A DNA stretch of 64,000 nucleotides, from assembly GCF_014191985.1 (NCBI RefSeq), contig NZ_JACHXI010000002.1, forward strand, positions 186,001 through 250,000, given 5' to 3'. The notes under the pieces were generated by a model. It was not told the DNA's origin. It saw only the letters and a list, made by a program, of their open reading frames with translations, and did no database searches. Position 1 is the first letter of the stretch. Each line of letters begins with the position of its first letter. The DNA comes from Azomonas macrocytogenes (GTDB taxonomy: Bacteria > Pseudomonadota > Gammaproteobacteria > Pseudomonadales > Pseudomonadaceae). The position numbers were made by a program, and so were the translations under genes. Positions 28,549 through 39,377 of the stretch are shown here, in pieces.

Positions 28549-29115
28549 TCAAGCCTTGACGCGAGATTTGTATTCACCAGTGCGGGTATCGATTTCAATG
28601 GAGTCGCCGATCTCGCAGAAGGCGGAAACCTGAAGTTCCGCGCCATTGTTCAGACGAGCGGTTTTCATCACCTTGCCGGAAGTATCACCACGCACAGAGG
28701 GTTCGGTATAGGCAATCTGGCGCACGATAGTGGTGGGCAATTCAACAGAAATAACGCGATCATTATAGAAGACGGCTTCGCAGACATCAGTCATGCCATC
28801 TTCGATAAAGGTCAGCACGCCTTCCAGATCGCCTTTTTCGATCTCGTACTGATTGAATTCGGTGTCCATGAATACGTACAGCGGATCGGCAAAATAGGAG
28901 TAGGTCACTTCCTTGCGTTCGAGAATGACCGGTTCGAGCTTGTCATCGGCCTTGTACACGGTCTCGGTGGCAGAACCATTGAGCAGGTTCTTGAGCTTCA
29001 TCTTGACCACGGCACTGTTACGGCCGGACTTGTTGAATTCGGCTTTCTGGATTATCCAGGGTTCGCCGTTGATATTGGCCACCTGGCCGGCACGGAACTC
29101 TTGTGCGGTTTTCAT
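28549..29115 (-). CDS. efp: Elongation factor P
   Basis: 188 residues. Relieves ribosome stalling at polyproline stretches. The tip of loop I carries R32 in 'NKSGRNSA', the Arg that EarP rhamnosylates in Pseudomonas, in place of the Lys modified in E. coli. The ATG giving MKTAQEF is the family start. A long frame extends up to 29382 but overlaps earP. Forms an operon with earP, which ends 40 bases upstream. Confidence 0.97.
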   Translation of the reverse strand: MKTAQEFRAGQVANINGEPWIIQKAEFNKSGRNSAVVKMKLKNLLNGSATETVYKADDKLEPVILERKEVTYSYFADPLYVFMDTEFNQYEIEKGDLEGVLTFIEDGMTDVCEAVFYNDRVISVELPTTIVRQIAYTEPSVRGDTSGKVMKTARLNNGAELQVSAFCEIGDSIEIDTRTGEYKSRVKA

Positions 29116-29155
29116 ACGAATATCCGATGGGATGGAAAGTGAATCGAGCCGTGTA

Positions 29156-30337
29156 TCATAGCCAATCCGCATGGAAAGAAACCAGTTTTCCTGCCAGATC
29201 GCCATTGGCTTCCTGCCTGCGGACCCAGTATTCGGCATGGTCGCCCAATACGGATTCATACTGGCCAAGGCACAACCAGGCTTTACCTGCCCCTTGCCCG
29301 GAGTTCCAAGCACACCAGAAATCATAGAGAGCGGATCTGGCTTCGACAGCCAAATTGCTTGAATAAAGCTGGAAGAATGCATCCAGTTTTACCCAGTGCG
29401 CGCTCTCATCCTGCGGATAGATATGCCAGACCAGAGGCTTGCCAGTCCATTGGGCACGAACGAACGATTCCTCGCCACGTACGGCATTGAAATCACAGCA
29501 CCAGAGCAGTTGATCGTACTGATCCTGAGTCAGAAAAGGCAGCACCGTGATATCCAGCGATCCGCGCCGGTAGCTATCGCCAACCCCAAGCTGGATCACG
29601 CCTAACCAACCTGCCACATCGTCAAGCACGCGACCGGCCGGAATCAGCAATTGAGTCGGGCGGTCGGCCAGAGACATAGCATCCAACCAATCCGAAATTG
29701 CTGGATTTTCATAAGCGAACAACGAAATCAACTGTGCTCCGTCTATCGGAACTATTCCCAATTCGCTCAGAAATACTTCGCGTGCACTGATGCTGTCCTG
29801 GAACGCACGCCGCCGTGCCAGCAAATCATGCTCGCGAATTATCGCACCAGTTCCAGATGCGAAGCCGGGAAAGAAAAAATATTTTTGCAGTCCGCCTGAC
29901 TGCAGAGAGGGCAAACCATGGCAATCGACGATCCAATTCTCCGCGCTGAGATATTCCAGGTTCAGCCAGAGGATACATCGCTCACTGTTCTTCATGGCAT
30001 CGATATAAGCCGATGGTAATTCGCAGGCAAATGCCTCGATGACTACATCGGCTGGCTCGGTATCAAGCCAGACCTTCGACCAATGGTGAACTTCCACGCC
30101 TTCGCAGATTTGCTGCTCGAGTTCGGAGCTTGCCTCTGGATGGAGGGTGGAGAAGGTATCTAGATCGTCCACCCACAATCGAACCGCCACACCATGCTCT
30201 GCAACCAGTTGGCGAGCCAATCGCCATGCCACACCAATATCGCCGAAATTATCGATGACCACGCAGAAAATATCCCATGTGGGCTTGTTAGGCACAGCAT
30301 GACTCCAGGTTGCAGAGGCAAGGGTAGGCATAGCCAT
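29156..30337 (-). CDS. earP: EF-P arginine rhamnosyltransferase EarP
   Basis: 393 residues (DUF2331). Transfers rhamnose from dTDP-rhamnose to Arg32 of EF-P, needed for its activity. '[25 protein letters not shown]' at 21-45 region holds D29 and D33, equivalent to the catalytic aspartates of the known enzyme; '[11 protein letters not shown]' holds the later Glu. The ATG at 30337 gives about 18 residues more than typical members, and no clear ribosome site precedes it, so the true start may be a little inside. Immediately upstream of its substrate gene efp. Confidence 0.93.
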   Translation of the reverse strand: MAMPTLASATWSHAVPNKPTWDIFCVVIDNFGDIGVAWRLARQLVAEHGVAVRLWVDDLDTFSTLHPEASSELEQQICEGVEVHHWSKVWLDTEPADVVIEAFACELPSAYIDAMKNSERCILWLNLEYLSAENWIVDCHGLPSLQSGGLQKYFFFPGFASGTGAIIREHDLLARRRAFQDSISAREVFLSELGIVPIDGAQLISLFAYENPAISDWLDAMSLADRPTQLLIPAGRVLDDVAGWLGVIQLGVGDSYRRGSLDITVLPFLTQDQYDQLLWCCDFNAVRGEESFVRAQWTGKPLVWHIYPQDESAHWVKLDAFFQLYSSNLAVEARSALYDFWCAWNSGQGAGKAWLCLGQYESVLGDHAEYWVRRQEANGDLAGKLVSFHADWL

Positions 30338-30521
30338 TCATGAGCAATTACGAAACCAAGACGATTTATCGCAATCGTTACACGTGCGGCTGATCCGGCA
30401 AGAAGAATCCTTCTAACATAAAGCTGTTCGTCATATGCCAACAGCCCGACGTCCTCAGTCATTACCTCTCACCAATAATTTGGTTATGGCAATTCGAAGC
30501 CAAGGACGTCTCTGTCTCAAT

Positions 30522-33128
30522 TTATGGGTTTTTCAAGCCGACAGCCAATACAGGTTGGGCAACCTCTTGCTGATCAAGCCCAGGTACAGCAGTCACATCG
30601 TCTTTTTTGTAAGCTTCCAACCACACGCGATAATCGGATGACTGCCAGATTCGCAGATGCAGGCGAGCCATCCCGACCGGATCACTCAATAAAGCCCATT
30701 GTGCATCATTCGGCTTTTGCGGCCCGTCCTTGAGTACCTGTTCGATCCTCTCCTCGCGCACGACTTCTGCTGCGGAGATAATCTTGGCATGGCGAGCCCG
30801 CGCCATCGCGCATGCCAATGCATTGATAATCGGATCGACAGCAGCTTGGAGGAAGCCATGGGTCAGCTCCTTGCTTTTGTTGAGCTGCAGGTATTCATCA
30901 GTCGCGACCAGTTCCCGTGGCGGTGAATATTCCTCGGGAATCAGGAAGAATTTACCCCTGCGTGCTGCCAGGCCCAGACTCGTTCGACTGGAAATAACCG
31001 ATACCGGCACCGACAACATCAGCGAAATCACAATCGGCGAGAGCCACCATAGAAAACGCGGATCCAGCCAGGCGACCCCGGCTGTCCAGACTATCCCCAG
31101 CAGCATCTGCAGGCCATGACGGCGAAACGCTTCACTCCAGGAAGTCGCATCATCATCACGCTGGGGTGATTTCCACTGGACCGACCACCCTAGAAACGCG
31201 GCAGTTACGAAAACCGTATGGAACAGCATGCGAACAGGCGCCAACAGCATGGAAAATAGCATTTCTACCAGCATGGAAATGAATAGCCGGATCTTCCCGC
31301 CATACTCCTTGGCACCTTGAGCCCAGATCAGGATCACACTTAAGAGCTTAGGCAGAAAAAGTAAAATGATCGTCGTGGAAAACAGTGCGATCGCCTGTTC
31401 GGGGTGCCATTGCGGCCAAACGGGGAAAAGCTGCCTGGGCTGGAAGAAATACTGGGGCTCCATGAGTTTGTGCACCGCCAGCAAGGCTGTCGAAAGCACC
31501 AAGAACAGGAACCACAACGGAGCCGACAGGTAGGACATGACGCCAGTCAGAAACACCGCTCGATGCACCGGATGCATGCCTTTTACCAGAAAAAGCCTGA
31601 AATTCATCAGGTTGCCATGACACCAGCGGCGGTCCCGCTTGAGTTCATCCAACAGGTTGGGCGGCAACTCCTCATAACTGCCAGGCAGATCGTAAGCAAT
31701 CCAGACTCCCCAACCAGCCCGACGCATCAAGGCCGCTTCAACAAAGTCGTGCGACAGGATAGCTCCAGCAAACGACCCTTTACCTGGCAACGGCGCTAAA
31801 GCACAGTGATCAATAAAGGGCTTGACCCGAATAATGGCATTATGCCCCCAGTAATGGGATTCGCCCAACTGCCAGAAATGCAGGCCCGCAGTGAACAGCG
31901 GACCATAGACCCGTGTAGCAAACTGCTGCAAACGAGCATAGAGCGTATCCATACCCGAAGCCTTGGGTGCGGTCTGGATGATTCCCGCACGAGGATTGGC
32001 CTCCATCAGACGAACCAATCCGCTCAGACATTCACCACTCATGACGCTGTCCGCATCCAACACGACCATGTAGCGATACTGGCTGCCCCAGCGGCGGCAG
32101 AAATCGTCGATATTACCGCTCTTGCGTTTTACTCGGCGGCGACGACGACGATAGAAGATCTTGCCGTACCCTCCCACGTCCCGGCATAACTCCAGCCAAG
32201 CTTTTTGCTCGGCTACACATTTATCCGGGTCATTGCTATCGCTCAGAACGAATACATCAAAATGTTCGATCTGCCCAGTAGCAATTAGGGATTCATAAGT
32301 AGCACGCAACCCCGCAAAAACCCGCGGTACATCCTCATTGGCAATCGGCATCACCAAAGCGGTGCGAGCATCGGGCGCAATGACTTCGTCACCGACCGTG
32401 CTGGCACTGATACTGTATTTGTCACGACCGGTCAGCAACTGGAAGAAGCCCATGAGTGCAGTCCAGAAACCGGCAGAAATCCAGCAGAACAAGATGGCGA
32501 ACAGCAGTAGGATGCTCGTTTGCAGGACATAGGGCAGTACCTGGCGAAACGACTCAGCCCACCCCTGCTGCATGACTTCACTCAGGTCGATCAAGGCCCA
32601 GCCCTGATAAGGCAGCACTTGCTTCATGTACCAGATCGCCACGACGCTTTGCACAATCATCAGGATCAGCAGGATAAAGCGTCGAAACGACCCAACTTTC
32701 CGCCAATGAGCATGGGCATCGGCTTCCTCGGCCGGAGCAAAGCGTTCCTGATGCTTGCGCCCAAGGAGAGAATGCCAAGCACGCGTTACAGGATTGGTCC
32801 GCCATGGCTCTGGGAGCATTCGAGAACGAGTAACAGGCGGCATCGATCTGATGCATACCCGCCCCTGAGCATCTGTAGAAAGTAAATCTCCCTCCTCCAG
32901 CTCCTGCTTCCACTGCGCTTTCAGACGGGCTTCGACAGAGTCGAGAATGGCGTCGTCGGCAGCACTCGAAGCCGCAGGTGTCTGGCCAGCAATGGCCTGA
33001 TGAAGCCCAGAAAATCCGGCTTGTCCACAAGAGCCGGCACGCGCCTTGATTGAATCGATTTCGCTCGCTTCGAACGGTAAGCAATCCAGATAGGTATCGT
33101 TGGCAGTTGTTTCCGTAGAATTATTCAT
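30522..33128 (-). CDS. opgH: Glucans biosynthesis glucosyltransferase OpgH
   Basis: 868 residues, from an ATG that overlaps the opgG stop by eight bases; the longer frame from 33158 is less likely. Family 2 glycosyltransferase in the inner membrane, which polymerises UDP-glucose to beta-1,2 glucan for the periplasm. Membrane segments at about 130-150, 185-215, then the cytosolic catalytic region with '[10 protein letters not shown]' and 'DRRWCHGNL' motifs, then four or more C-terminal segments. Length fits. Works with OpgG, transcribed just before it. Confidence 0.95.
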   Translation of the reverse strand: MNNSTETTANDTYLDCLPFEASEIDSIKARAGSCGQAGFSGLHQAIAGQTPAASSAADDAILDSVEARLKAQWKQELEEGDLLSTDAQGRVCIRSMPPVTRSRMLPEPWRTNPVTRAWHSLLGRKHQERFAPAEEADAHAHWRKVGSFRRFILLILMIVQSVVAIWYMKQVLPYQGWALIDLSEVMQQGWAESFRQVLPYVLQTSILLLFAILFCWISAGFWTALMGFFQLLTGRDKYSISASTVGDEVIAPDARTALVMPIANEDVPRVFAGLRATYESLIATGQIEHFDVFVLSDSNDPDKCVAEQKAWLELCRDVGGYGKIFYRRRRRRVKRKSGNIDDFCRRWGSQYRYMVVLDADSVMSGECLSGLVRLMEANPRAGIIQTAPKASGMDTLYARLQQFATRVYGPLFTAGLHFWQLGESHYWGHNAIIRVKPFIDHCALAPLPGKGSFAGAILSHDFVEAALMRRAGWGVWIAYDLPGSYEELPPNLLDELKRDRRWCHGNLMNFRLFLVKGMHPVHRAVFLTGVMSYLSAPLWFLFLVLSTALLAVHKLMEPQYFFQPRQLFPVWPQWHPEQAIALFSTTIILLFLPKLLSVILIWAQGAKEYGGKIRLFISMLVEMLFSMLLAPVRMLFHTVFVTAAFLGWSVQWKSPQRDDDATSWSEAFRRHGLQMLLGIVWTAGVAWLDPRFLWWLSPIVISLMLSVPVSVISSRTSLGLAARRGKFFLIPEEYSPPRELVATDEYLQLNKSKELTHGFLQAAVDPIINALACAMARARHAKIISAAEVVREERIEQVLKDGPQKPNDAQWALLSDPVGMARLHLRIWQSSDYRVWLEAYKKDDVTAVPGLDQQEVAQPVLAVGLKNP

Positions 33129-34686
33129 AGGCAGGCAACTGATAGCTCCAGGTTTCACTCAACGGTTTGTCTCCATTGATCAAGGCCGCACGCATTTCAA
33201 CCGGCTTGGTGGCGTCCTTGAGCTTCAGACGTAGCGTCAAGCGCCACCCCTTGATGGCCGGATTGTAGCGAACGCTATTCTCGATCAATTCGGCATTATC
33301 ATTGAGGCTGACCTGTGAAGCGACCGGGGTATCCTCCGGTAAGCTGGCCAAGACAGGCCCCTCGAAATCGATGATATAAGCCATGCTTCCGTCAGGCTGA
33401 CGAGTGAGATTGGATTGCTTGACATCGCCTGTAGACAGGCGCGTCTGCTTGACCCAGGCCAACTCAGGGCCATGCACGGCAGCCTCGTCAATCGTAAAAT
33501 GCAGGCGATATTTGATGTCGATGGGTTGCCCCGTTTCAGGAAGCTTTTCCGGCGACCAATAGGCAACGATATTGTCGTTGGTCTCATTAGGCGTCGGGAT
33601 TTCGATAAGTTCGATTTGTCCATTGCCCCAATCACCCTTGGTTTCAACCCAGCCTGAAGGACGCCGATCGTAACGCTCATCGAGGTCCTCATATTGGCTA
33701 AACTTGTGACCACGCTGCAGCAGGCCAAAACCACGCGGATTCTCAATGGTATAGGTACTTACGGACAAGCGCTTCGGGTTATTGAGGGGACGCCAGATCT
33801 GTTCGCCATTGCCCGCATGGATAGCCAGTCCGTTGCTGTCATGTAAAGCGGGTCGAAAGTCGACCTCGGAGTTTGGTTTATGCGGGCCAAACAGGAACAT
33901 ACTGGTCAACGGCGCAATACCAAACTTCGCTACCCGATCACGCAGATAAACTTTAGCTTCAACATCCACCGTACTGTCGCTACCTGGGGTAATCACCATC
34001 CGATAGGCGCCAGTTGCGCGCGGTGAATCAAGTAGCGCATAAACAACCAGATTGCGTCGATCCAGCTGTGGGCGCTCCAACCAGAACTCTTTGAAGCGAG
34101 GAAACTCCTCGCCCGACGGTAATGCCGTATCAATGGCGAGCCCTCGAGCGGAAAGCCCATAAACCTGCCCCTTGCCGACCACCCGAAAGTAACTAGCACC
34201 AAGAAACGTGCTCAATTCATCCAACTTGTTGGAATCGTTTAGCGGGTAACGAATCTTGAAACCGGCAAATCCAAGATTCTGTAGGGCTGCCGCATCCACT
34301 TTGAACTCACCGAAATCGAAATATTCGGGCTCATACTTGATTTCCTTGACGCCGGTAGCCGTGACTTCGTTGATCACGACCGGAACGTCGAAATGCATGC
34401 CCTGATGATAGAAATTGATCTGAAAGGGAGTTTTATCGTCTGCCCAGTATGCTTTTTCTTCTCTGAAGCGGATTTGCTGATAATCCGCAAATTTCATATC
34501 GCGAAATATCGCTGGCAAATTGCTCTTTGGCACGACGAAATTTTGTTCAGCCAGTTTCTTTGCCTTATTGGAAACATCGTCAAGACTGAAGCCCCATGCT
34601 TGCGCAGCAAACAAGATCAACGTAGTCAAGATGCCTAGTGCGACGGATTTGGCCTTACCTGGCATGTAGCAAGAAAAGGGTAACAA
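33121..34686 (-). CDS. opgG: Glucans biosynthesis protein OpgG
   Basis: 521 residues. Periplasmic protein that adds branches or processes the glucan made by OpgH. Signal peptide includes '[15 protein letters not shown]'. The start is probably TTG at 34686, five bases after a perfect AGGAGG; the first ATG (34665) lies 26 bases from it and would give a protein seven residues shorter. '[15 protein letters not shown]' after the signal and the C-terminal 'YQLPAYE' are typical. Upstream is a 364-base gap and the 4.5S RNA gene. Confidence 0.93.
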   Translation of the reverse strand: MLPFSCYMPGKAKSVALGILTTLILFAAQAWGFSLDDVSNKAKKLAEQNFVVPKSNLPAIFRDMKFADYQQIRFREEKAYWADDKTPFQINFYHQGMHFDVPVVINEVTATGVKEIKYEPEYFDFGEFKVDAAALQNLGFAGFKIRYPLNDSNKLDELSTFLGASYFRVVGKGQVYGLSARGLAIDTALPSGEEFPRFKEFWLERPQLDRRNLVVYALLDSPRATGAYRMVITPGSDSTVDVEAKVYLRDRVAKFGIAPLTSMFLFGPHKPNSEVDFRPALHDSNGLAIHAGNGEQIWRPLNNPKRLSVSTYTIENPRGFGLLQRGHKFSQYEDLDERYDRRPSGWVETKGDWGNGQIELIEIPTPNETNDNIVAYWSPEKLPETGQPIDIKYRLHFTIDEAAVHGPELAWVKQTRLSTGDVKQSNLTRQPDGSMAYIIDFEGPVLASLPEDTPVASQVSLNDNAELIENSVRYNPAIKGWRLTLRLKLKDATKPVEMRAALINGDKPLSETWSYQLPAYE

Positions 34687-35050
34687 CGCAGCCTCCTAAA
34701 TCAGCAAACAGCAAACGAATCGTCGAGCGGCCTGTTTGACCACGCATTCATCAGCAGTGGTCCGACTTCGAATATTCCGAATGATTCCCATGATAACCCG
34801 TTTGAATGGGTCAGCCTGCGCCATCATAGACATCTCTATCGAGCTTGTAAGGATGCAATCCGACACAATCGATAAATTCCACATCCCGGAATAAAAGCCA
34901 TCAATCCGCAATGTAGCTCGTGCTAGAGACAGGACTGAGACGGTGAATGTGCGAAATATCGAATGAAGCACAGGAAATTCGGAAGAATCCGAATCAACAG
35001 ATTGGAAAGCTTGATAAACAATAGGTGAGGATAGATGAGCTGGAGGTAAC
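34687..35050. other. Leader region of opgG, no gene seen
   Basis: 364 bases upstream of opgG, downstream of the 4.5S RNA. AGGAGG at about 34691-34696 is the opgG ribosome site. A reading frame that spans into the 4.5S RNA (34696-35130) is not credible. No clear terminator for the RNA gene was found. Confidence 0.5.
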
Positions 35051-35149
35051 CCTACCAGCCACACCCCGGCACACGACGTCACCGCTGCGGCTGCTTCCTT
35101 CCGGACCTGACCGGGTTCACGGTTAATCATTGCGAGGGGACCGGTAGGA
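35051..35149 (-). ncRNA. ffs: Signal recognition particle 4.5S RNA
   Basis: About 99 nt. On the minus strand it reads CCTACCGGTCCC at the 5' end and GGCTGGTAGG at the 3' end, which pair. The apical region contains 'CAGGTCCGGAAGGAAGCAGC', the conserved SRP symmetric loop with GGAAG tetraloop context. Binds Ffh. Exact ends are estimated from the closing stem. A housekeeping-type promoter stands about 40 bases upstream, so a 5' leader would be trimmed. Confidence 0.93.
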
Positions 35150-35189
35150 TCACCATAACAACAAACCTGTCTATAGAGCAGGTCGTTCC

Positions 35190-35217
35190 ATTGTACTGGC
35201 TTGCTTGCAAGTTACAA
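35190..35217 (-). promoter_or_regulatory. Probable promoter of the 4.5S RNA gene
   Basis: On the minus strand TTGTAA (35212-35217), 16 bases, TACAAT (35190-35195). It lies between ihfB and ffs, directed toward ffs. Confidence 0.55.
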
Positions 35218-35243
35218 CCGCAACGAGATGTCAAACGACAAAA

Positions 35244-35522
35244 TCAATCATTGACTCTGTCACGTAGCTCTTTACCGGGCTTGAAGTGCGGCACGTATTT
35301 GCCATCCAGACTGACAGATTGACCGGTTTTAGGATTGCGACCAACCCGGGGTGCCCGGTAATGCAGCGAGAAACTGCCAAATCCTCGAATTTCAATACGC
35401 TCACCTGTTGCCAGTGCTTGGGTCATCTGCTCCAGCATGGTTTTGATCGCCAATTCGACATCTTTGGCGGACAACTGCCCTTGATGGCCTACTATGCGCT
35501 CGATCAACTCTGACTTTGTCAT
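35244..35522 (-). CDS. ihfB: Integration host factor subunit beta
   Basis: 92 residues, HU/IHF family. '[22 protein letters not shown]' region at 47-69 is the DNA-binding arm with the intercalating proline ('RNPKTG'). [10 protein letters not shown] is the normal start. In P. aeruginosa ihfB follows rpsA; here the upstream neighbour is a divergent AbgT gene, so ihfB must have its own promoter in the 314-base gap. It is upstream of ffs on the same strand. Confidence 0.96.
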   Translation of the reverse strand: MTKSELIERIVGHQGQLSAKDVELAIKTMLEQMTQALATGERIEIRGFGSFSLHYRAPRVGRNPKTGQSVSLDGKYVPHFKPGKELRDRVND

Positions 35523-35836
35523 GAATTTTCCTTTTTTTTCAAGCGGCTAGATGACTTGAACAGGTCTCGTTTTTAGCATGTCGAGTGGCATTTGAACAGT
35601 CTTAAAAGATATTGAAAATTTTCCGTTATCTGTACTTACTTCAAAATTGAGATATCCGGTTTTTTCAATCGAAGCCAGGCAAGCAAATACCATTTAGCTA
35701 TAACCAGCGATTAATTTAGCTCTATTTTTTTAGATGGTAATGCGGTAAAAAATAAGCCGATAACGTCTCCTGGGCCCAAGGCAAGGTGCGCCAACTTAGT
35801 AAAAACGGACAAATCGAAACGATAGGCTCGTACTTT
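35523..35836. other. AT-rich divergent control region of ihfB and the AbgT gene
   Basis: 314 bases, clearly AT-richer than the genes around it, with runs such as TTTTTTTT at 35532-35539 and TATTTTTTTAG near 35724-35734. It must carry promoters in both directions. No rpsA, RNA gene or hairpin with a T-run was recognised. Confidence 0.45.
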
Positions 35837-37384
35837 ATGAATACTCCCACGTTGATTACGCGCCCTAGTCGTTTGTTGCGTACCCTGGATGCAATTGAAC
35901 GGATTGGCAATCGCCTGCCTGACCCAGCGATTCTGTTTCTTGTCCTGACTATCTTCGTGCTGGCCATATCCGCCTGGCTATCGGGAAATGCCTGGGATGT
36001 ACTGGACCCACGGACAAAGACCCCATTGGTCATTCATAACCTACTGGATGGTGCAGCGCTGACCAAATTCATGGTAGACATAGTTCCGAATTTTGTCGGT
36101 TTTCATCCGCTAGGAGTTGTACTTGTGGCAATGCTGGGGCTGGGCGTTGCGGAAAGGGCCGGATTCATCCATGCCAGCCTGCGCAGATTGCTCTCGGTAA
36201 CATCTCCAAAATTACTGACCCCCATCCTGATTGTCGTTGCCATACTCAGTCATGTGGCAGTAGATGCTGGCTATGTACTGGTCGTGCCATTGGGAGCAGT
36301 AGTTTTCCAGGCTGCCGGTCGCCATCCACTGGCTGGCATCAGCGCAGCATTCGCCGGTGTATCGGGTGGTTTTTCAGCTACATTTATTCCATCCAGCCTG
36401 GATCCAATGCTGCAGGGCCTGAGCCAGGCGGCCGCACAGATTATTGATCCGAATGTGATCTTAAATCCGCTCAATAATTTTTTCTTTACGACCGTTTCTG
36501 CTCTGCTGATCATTTTACTCGGATGGTGGCTCACCGATCGGGTGATCGAGCCTCGCTTGTTCAGATTGGAAATCGATGGCGACTTGGCCAAGACACCCAG
36601 GCTGGAACAGTTGACGATGCAAGAACGACGAGCGCTACGGCTGGCATTGCTATCCCTAGGTATCGGGATGCTTCTGCTTCTACTCAGTGCCATGCCTGCC
36701 GGCTCTCCCTGGCGTGCATCCGATGGCCGACTTTCAGCCGGCAACGCACCGCTGATGCAGTCGATTGTCTCGCTGATATTCATACTGTTTCTAGTACCCG
36801 GCCTGGTATATGGCTTTGTAGCGGGTACTTTCAAATCCAGTCGAGATGTAATCGGCAGTATGAGCCTGACAATGCAGGGGATGAGTTACTACATCGTCAT
36901 GGCTTTCTTTGCAGCACAATTCATCTATGCCTTTACCCAATCCAATCTGGGGGCGCTGCTTGCGTTAGAAGGAGCAACCTATTTACAGGCAATGCAGGTT
37001 CCCGAAGCCGTTACGATCATCGGCGTCATACTGATGACTGCCTTGAGCGATCTGTTCATGGGCTCCGCATCAGCCAAGTGGGCGCTATTGGCCCCAATTT
37101 TCGTGCCGATGCTGATGCAAGTTGGCATTTCTCCAGATCTTACTCAGGCCGCGTATCGTATCGGTGATTCGTCGACCAATATCATCACACCGCTGATGCC
37201 CTACTTTCCATTAATCGTGGTGTTCTGCCAGCGTTATGTCAGATCCAGCGGTATTGGTACTGTCATGGCAATGATGCTGCCCTATTCCCTGATTTTCCTG
37301 CTGGCCTGGACAGCGCTCCTGCTAGGCTACTGGGCATTGGACCTGCCACTGGGACTTGGGGCTAGCTACAGGTATGAGGGTTAA
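35837..37384 (+). CDS. AbgT-family transporter
   Basis: 515 residues from the ATG giving MNTPTL. About ten or more membrane helices and two re-entrant hairpins. 'GSASAKWALLAPIFVPMLMQVGISP' followed by 'AYRIGDSSTNIITPLMPYFPLI' is the family signature region. Relatives carry p-aminobenzoyl-glutamate into cells (AbgT) or export sulfonamides (MtrF). No AbgA/AbgB peptidase genes are near. The ribosome site is weak. Substrate is not decided by sequence; an efflux role like MtrF is equally possible. Confidence 0.9.
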   Translation: MNTPTLITRPSRLLRTLDAIERIGNRLPDPAILFLVLTIFVLAISAWLSGNAWDVLDPRTKTPLVIHNLLDGAALTKFMVDIVPNFVGFHPLGVVLVAMLGLGVAERAGFIHASLRRLLSVTSPKLLTPILIVVAILSHVAVDAGYVLVVPLGAVVFQAAGRHPLAGISAAFAGVSGGFSATFIPSSLDPMLQGLSQAAAQIIDPNVILNPLNNFFFTTVSALLIILLGWWLTDRVIEPRLFRLEIDGDLAKTPRLEQLTMQERRALRLALLSLGIGMLLLLLSAMPAGSPWRASDGRLSAGNAPLMQSIVSLIFILFLVPGLVYGFVAGTFKSSRDVIGSMSLTMQGMSYYIVMAFFAAQFIYAFTQSNLGALLALEGATYLQAMQVPEAVTIIGVILMTALSDLFMGSASAKWALLAPIFVPMLMQVGISPDLTQAAYRIGDSSTNIITPLMPYFPLIVVFCQRYVRSSGIGTVMAMMLPYSLIFLLAWTALLLGYWALDLPLGLGASYRYEG

Positions 37385-37744
37385 GCGTTCATACCGTCTT
37401 TTAACACTCAAAAAACTTGCATAGATTCCCTTGGATCTCTGGCACTCACCAATACCTGAATGCTCAAGCCAGAAGGCTGGAACCTGCGAGTGCTTACTCC
37501 CCGATAACAACACTTGGCAGCGCACTGCATTGAGGAGACTTTTGCCAGAATTGTTTTTGGGGCTGTCCTGGATATAGCACTGCTGACAATGTATATGCTC
37601 TACCATGGGAATTTTTCATACGTAATCAAAAGGTTGCGAAACATAGCCAGATGCCAGCAAAGCTTGTTTTGCTATCTCTAGATAAACCCGTTTTCAGCAA
37701 CGTTGATTTACAGGTGCTGGCTCTCGTATTTAAGAGGAAGTTGT
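37385..37744. other. Intergenic region before the LOG-family gene
   Basis: 360 bases with no credible gene. A minus-strand frame (37322-37606) overlaps the AbgT gene end and is rich in Ser and Cys, so it is probably spurious. GAGGAAG near 37735 is the ribosome site of the next gene. Confidence 0.4.
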
Positions 37745-38842
37745 ATGCCTTTCGATTCGGACGATTATCTATCTCGCCACTTTCGTACCAACGGATCGGA
37801 CTTGGCCACTAAAATCGATGAAATTACCGCACTAATTACGCCTGAAACCAGTGAAAACCTGCCGCTTTATCGGGAAATGCTGCTGACCGTCGTCCGCCTG
37901 GCACAAGCTGATCGTAGCCGCTGGGATGCCAAGATTCTTTTGCAGACCATGCGCGAAATGGAGCATGCGTTCCGAATGCTCGATCAATTCAAGCGTCGAC
38001 GCAAAGTCACTGTATTCGGCTCGGCACGCACGCCCGTCGAGCATCCTATCTACGCCATGGCTCGCAAACTGGGTGAAACCCTGGCCCGCTACGATTTGAT
38101 GGTCATCACTGGAGCAGGCGGAGGCATAATGGCTGCCGCTCACGAAGGAGCAGGTCTGGAACACAGCCTCGGCCTCAACATTACCTTGCCCTTCGAACAA
38201 CATGCCAATGCAACGGTAGAAGGTACGGACAATCTGCTTTCGTTCCATTTCTTCTTCGTGCGCAAGTTATTCTTCGTCAAAGAAGCCGATGCTCTAATTC
38301 TTTGCCCTGGTGGTTTCGGTACGCTGGATGAAGCGTTGGAGGTACTGACATTGATCCAGACTGGCAAGAGCCCACTCGTACCCATTGTGCTACTGGATGA
38401 ACCTGACGGCAGTTACTGGAAAGATGCCTTGCAGTTTATCAATAGACAGTTAGTAGAGAATCGCTACGTACTACCCAGCGACATGAGCCTGATACGCTTG
38501 GTGGATAATGCTGAAGATGCCGTTAAGGAAATCGATCATTTCTATCGTAACTTCCACTCCAGCCGCTGGCTGAAAGACCGGTTCGTCATGCGCTTGAATC
38601 ACCACCTTTCACACAAGGCATTAGCATACCTGAACGAATACTTTGCCGACCTGTGCCTGAGTGGCGGTTTCGATCAGCAACCATTCTGCGAACTGGAACA
38701 GGATGAACCGGAACTACAGCGTTTACCGCGCCTGACATTCATATTCAACGGGCGCGATCATGGACGTTTGCGCGAGCTGACGGACTTCATTAACGACTCG
38801 GATAACTGGCAAGCAAAATCGGGCATACAAATGGCCCGATAA
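37745..38842 (+). CDS. LOG-family nucleotide phosphoribohydrolase-like protein
   Basis: 365 residues after GAGGAAG. The Rossmann fold carries 'FGSARTP', 'ITGAGGGIMAAAHEGA' and the active-site PGGFGTLDE, as in LOG and PpnN nucleosidases that split the N-glycosidic bond of nucleoside monophosphates. It is longer than LOG (about 195) and shorter than PpnN (about 454); a helical stretch of about 85 residues precedes the domain and another about 100 follow it. The substrate is not predicted. Downstream is a small membrane protein in the same direction, 107 bases on. Confidence 0.8.
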   Translation: MPFDSDDYLSRHFRTNGSDLATKIDEITALITPETSENLPLYREMLLTVVRLAQADRSRWDAKILLQTMREMEHAFRMLDQFKRRRKVTVFGSARTPVEHPIYAMARKLGETLARYDLMVITGAGGGIMAAAHEGAGLEHSLGLNITLPFEQHANATVEGTDNLLSFHFFFVRKLFFVKEADALILCPGGFGTLDEALEVLTLIQTGKSPLVPIVLLDEPDGSYWKDALQFINRQLVENRYVLPSDMSLIRLVDNAEDAVKEIDHFYRNFHSSRWLKDRFVMRLNHHLSHKALAYLNEYFADLCLSGGFDQQPFCELEQDEPELQRLPRLTFIFNGRDHGRLRELTDFINDSDNWQAKSGIQMAR

Positions 38843-38949
38843 GCTTATGTTCTTCAACGAATGAAATCAGCACAACTATCCATTCTTCATCCTTACCTCC
38901 AAGCCAAGTATTGACCAGTATTAATGCTCAAAAAAAGGATCTTCACAAC

Positions 38950-39354
38950 ATGTCGGAAAGCAGTATCGAGCAGGACTCTTTCGTTCAGGGGCTGAAAGAG
39001 CGGCTGCCATCAGATATCAAAGATTCTTTTACCGATGAACAACTACTGGCATTGAAAATTGCCTTCGGCGCACGCAAATGGGGCAAGCATCGCATAGACC
39101 TCAGAGGGACGGTTAACCTGTGGCAATGGCGCTATTACTTCGTTCTGTTGATTGGGCGCAACAGGCGTGCCCCATCCAGGCTCCAGGAAGAACTTTCGCT
39201 ACTGGCCAAGGCCGGGATGATCTCGCTTTTCCTGATGTTTTCAGTGCTGATCGGATTACTGACTCTTTACCTCATCAAGTCCGCACTTGGCATCAACCTG
39301 TTCCCCAATTTCTCTTTAGGCATATGGGATTGGTTCAAAACGCTATGGCATTAA
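38950..39354 (+). CDS. Small membrane protein next to glycerophosphotransferase-like gene
   Basis: 134 residues from the ATG after AAGGA. An N-terminal soluble part (1-60) holds 'DEQLLALKIAFGARKWGKHRIDLRG', then 'WRYYFVLLIGRNRRAPSR' (amphipathic, basic), then one hydrophobic helix at about 90-115. Such proteins occur near envelope-polymer genes in pseudomonads by my recollection, but the family is not named with certainty. It is convergent with the fusion gene below (24-base gap). Confidence 0.65.
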   Translation: MSESSIEQDSFVQGLKERLPSDIKDSFTDEQLLALKIAFGARKWGKHRIDLRGTVNLWQWRYYFVLLIGRNRRAPSRLQEELSLLAKAGMISLFLMFSVLIGLLTLYLIKSALGINLFPNFSLGIWDWFKTLWH

Positions 39355-39377
39355 AGCAGTCCTACCCCGCAAGAAGC

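Noticed and set aside
34696-35130. 144-codon frame upstream of opgG
   Set aside because: It runs across the 4.5S RNA gene and its product is not protein-like.
37322-37606. 94-codon minus-strand frame after the AbgT gene
   Set aside because: Overlaps the AbgT C terminus, no ribosome site, composition unlike a protein.
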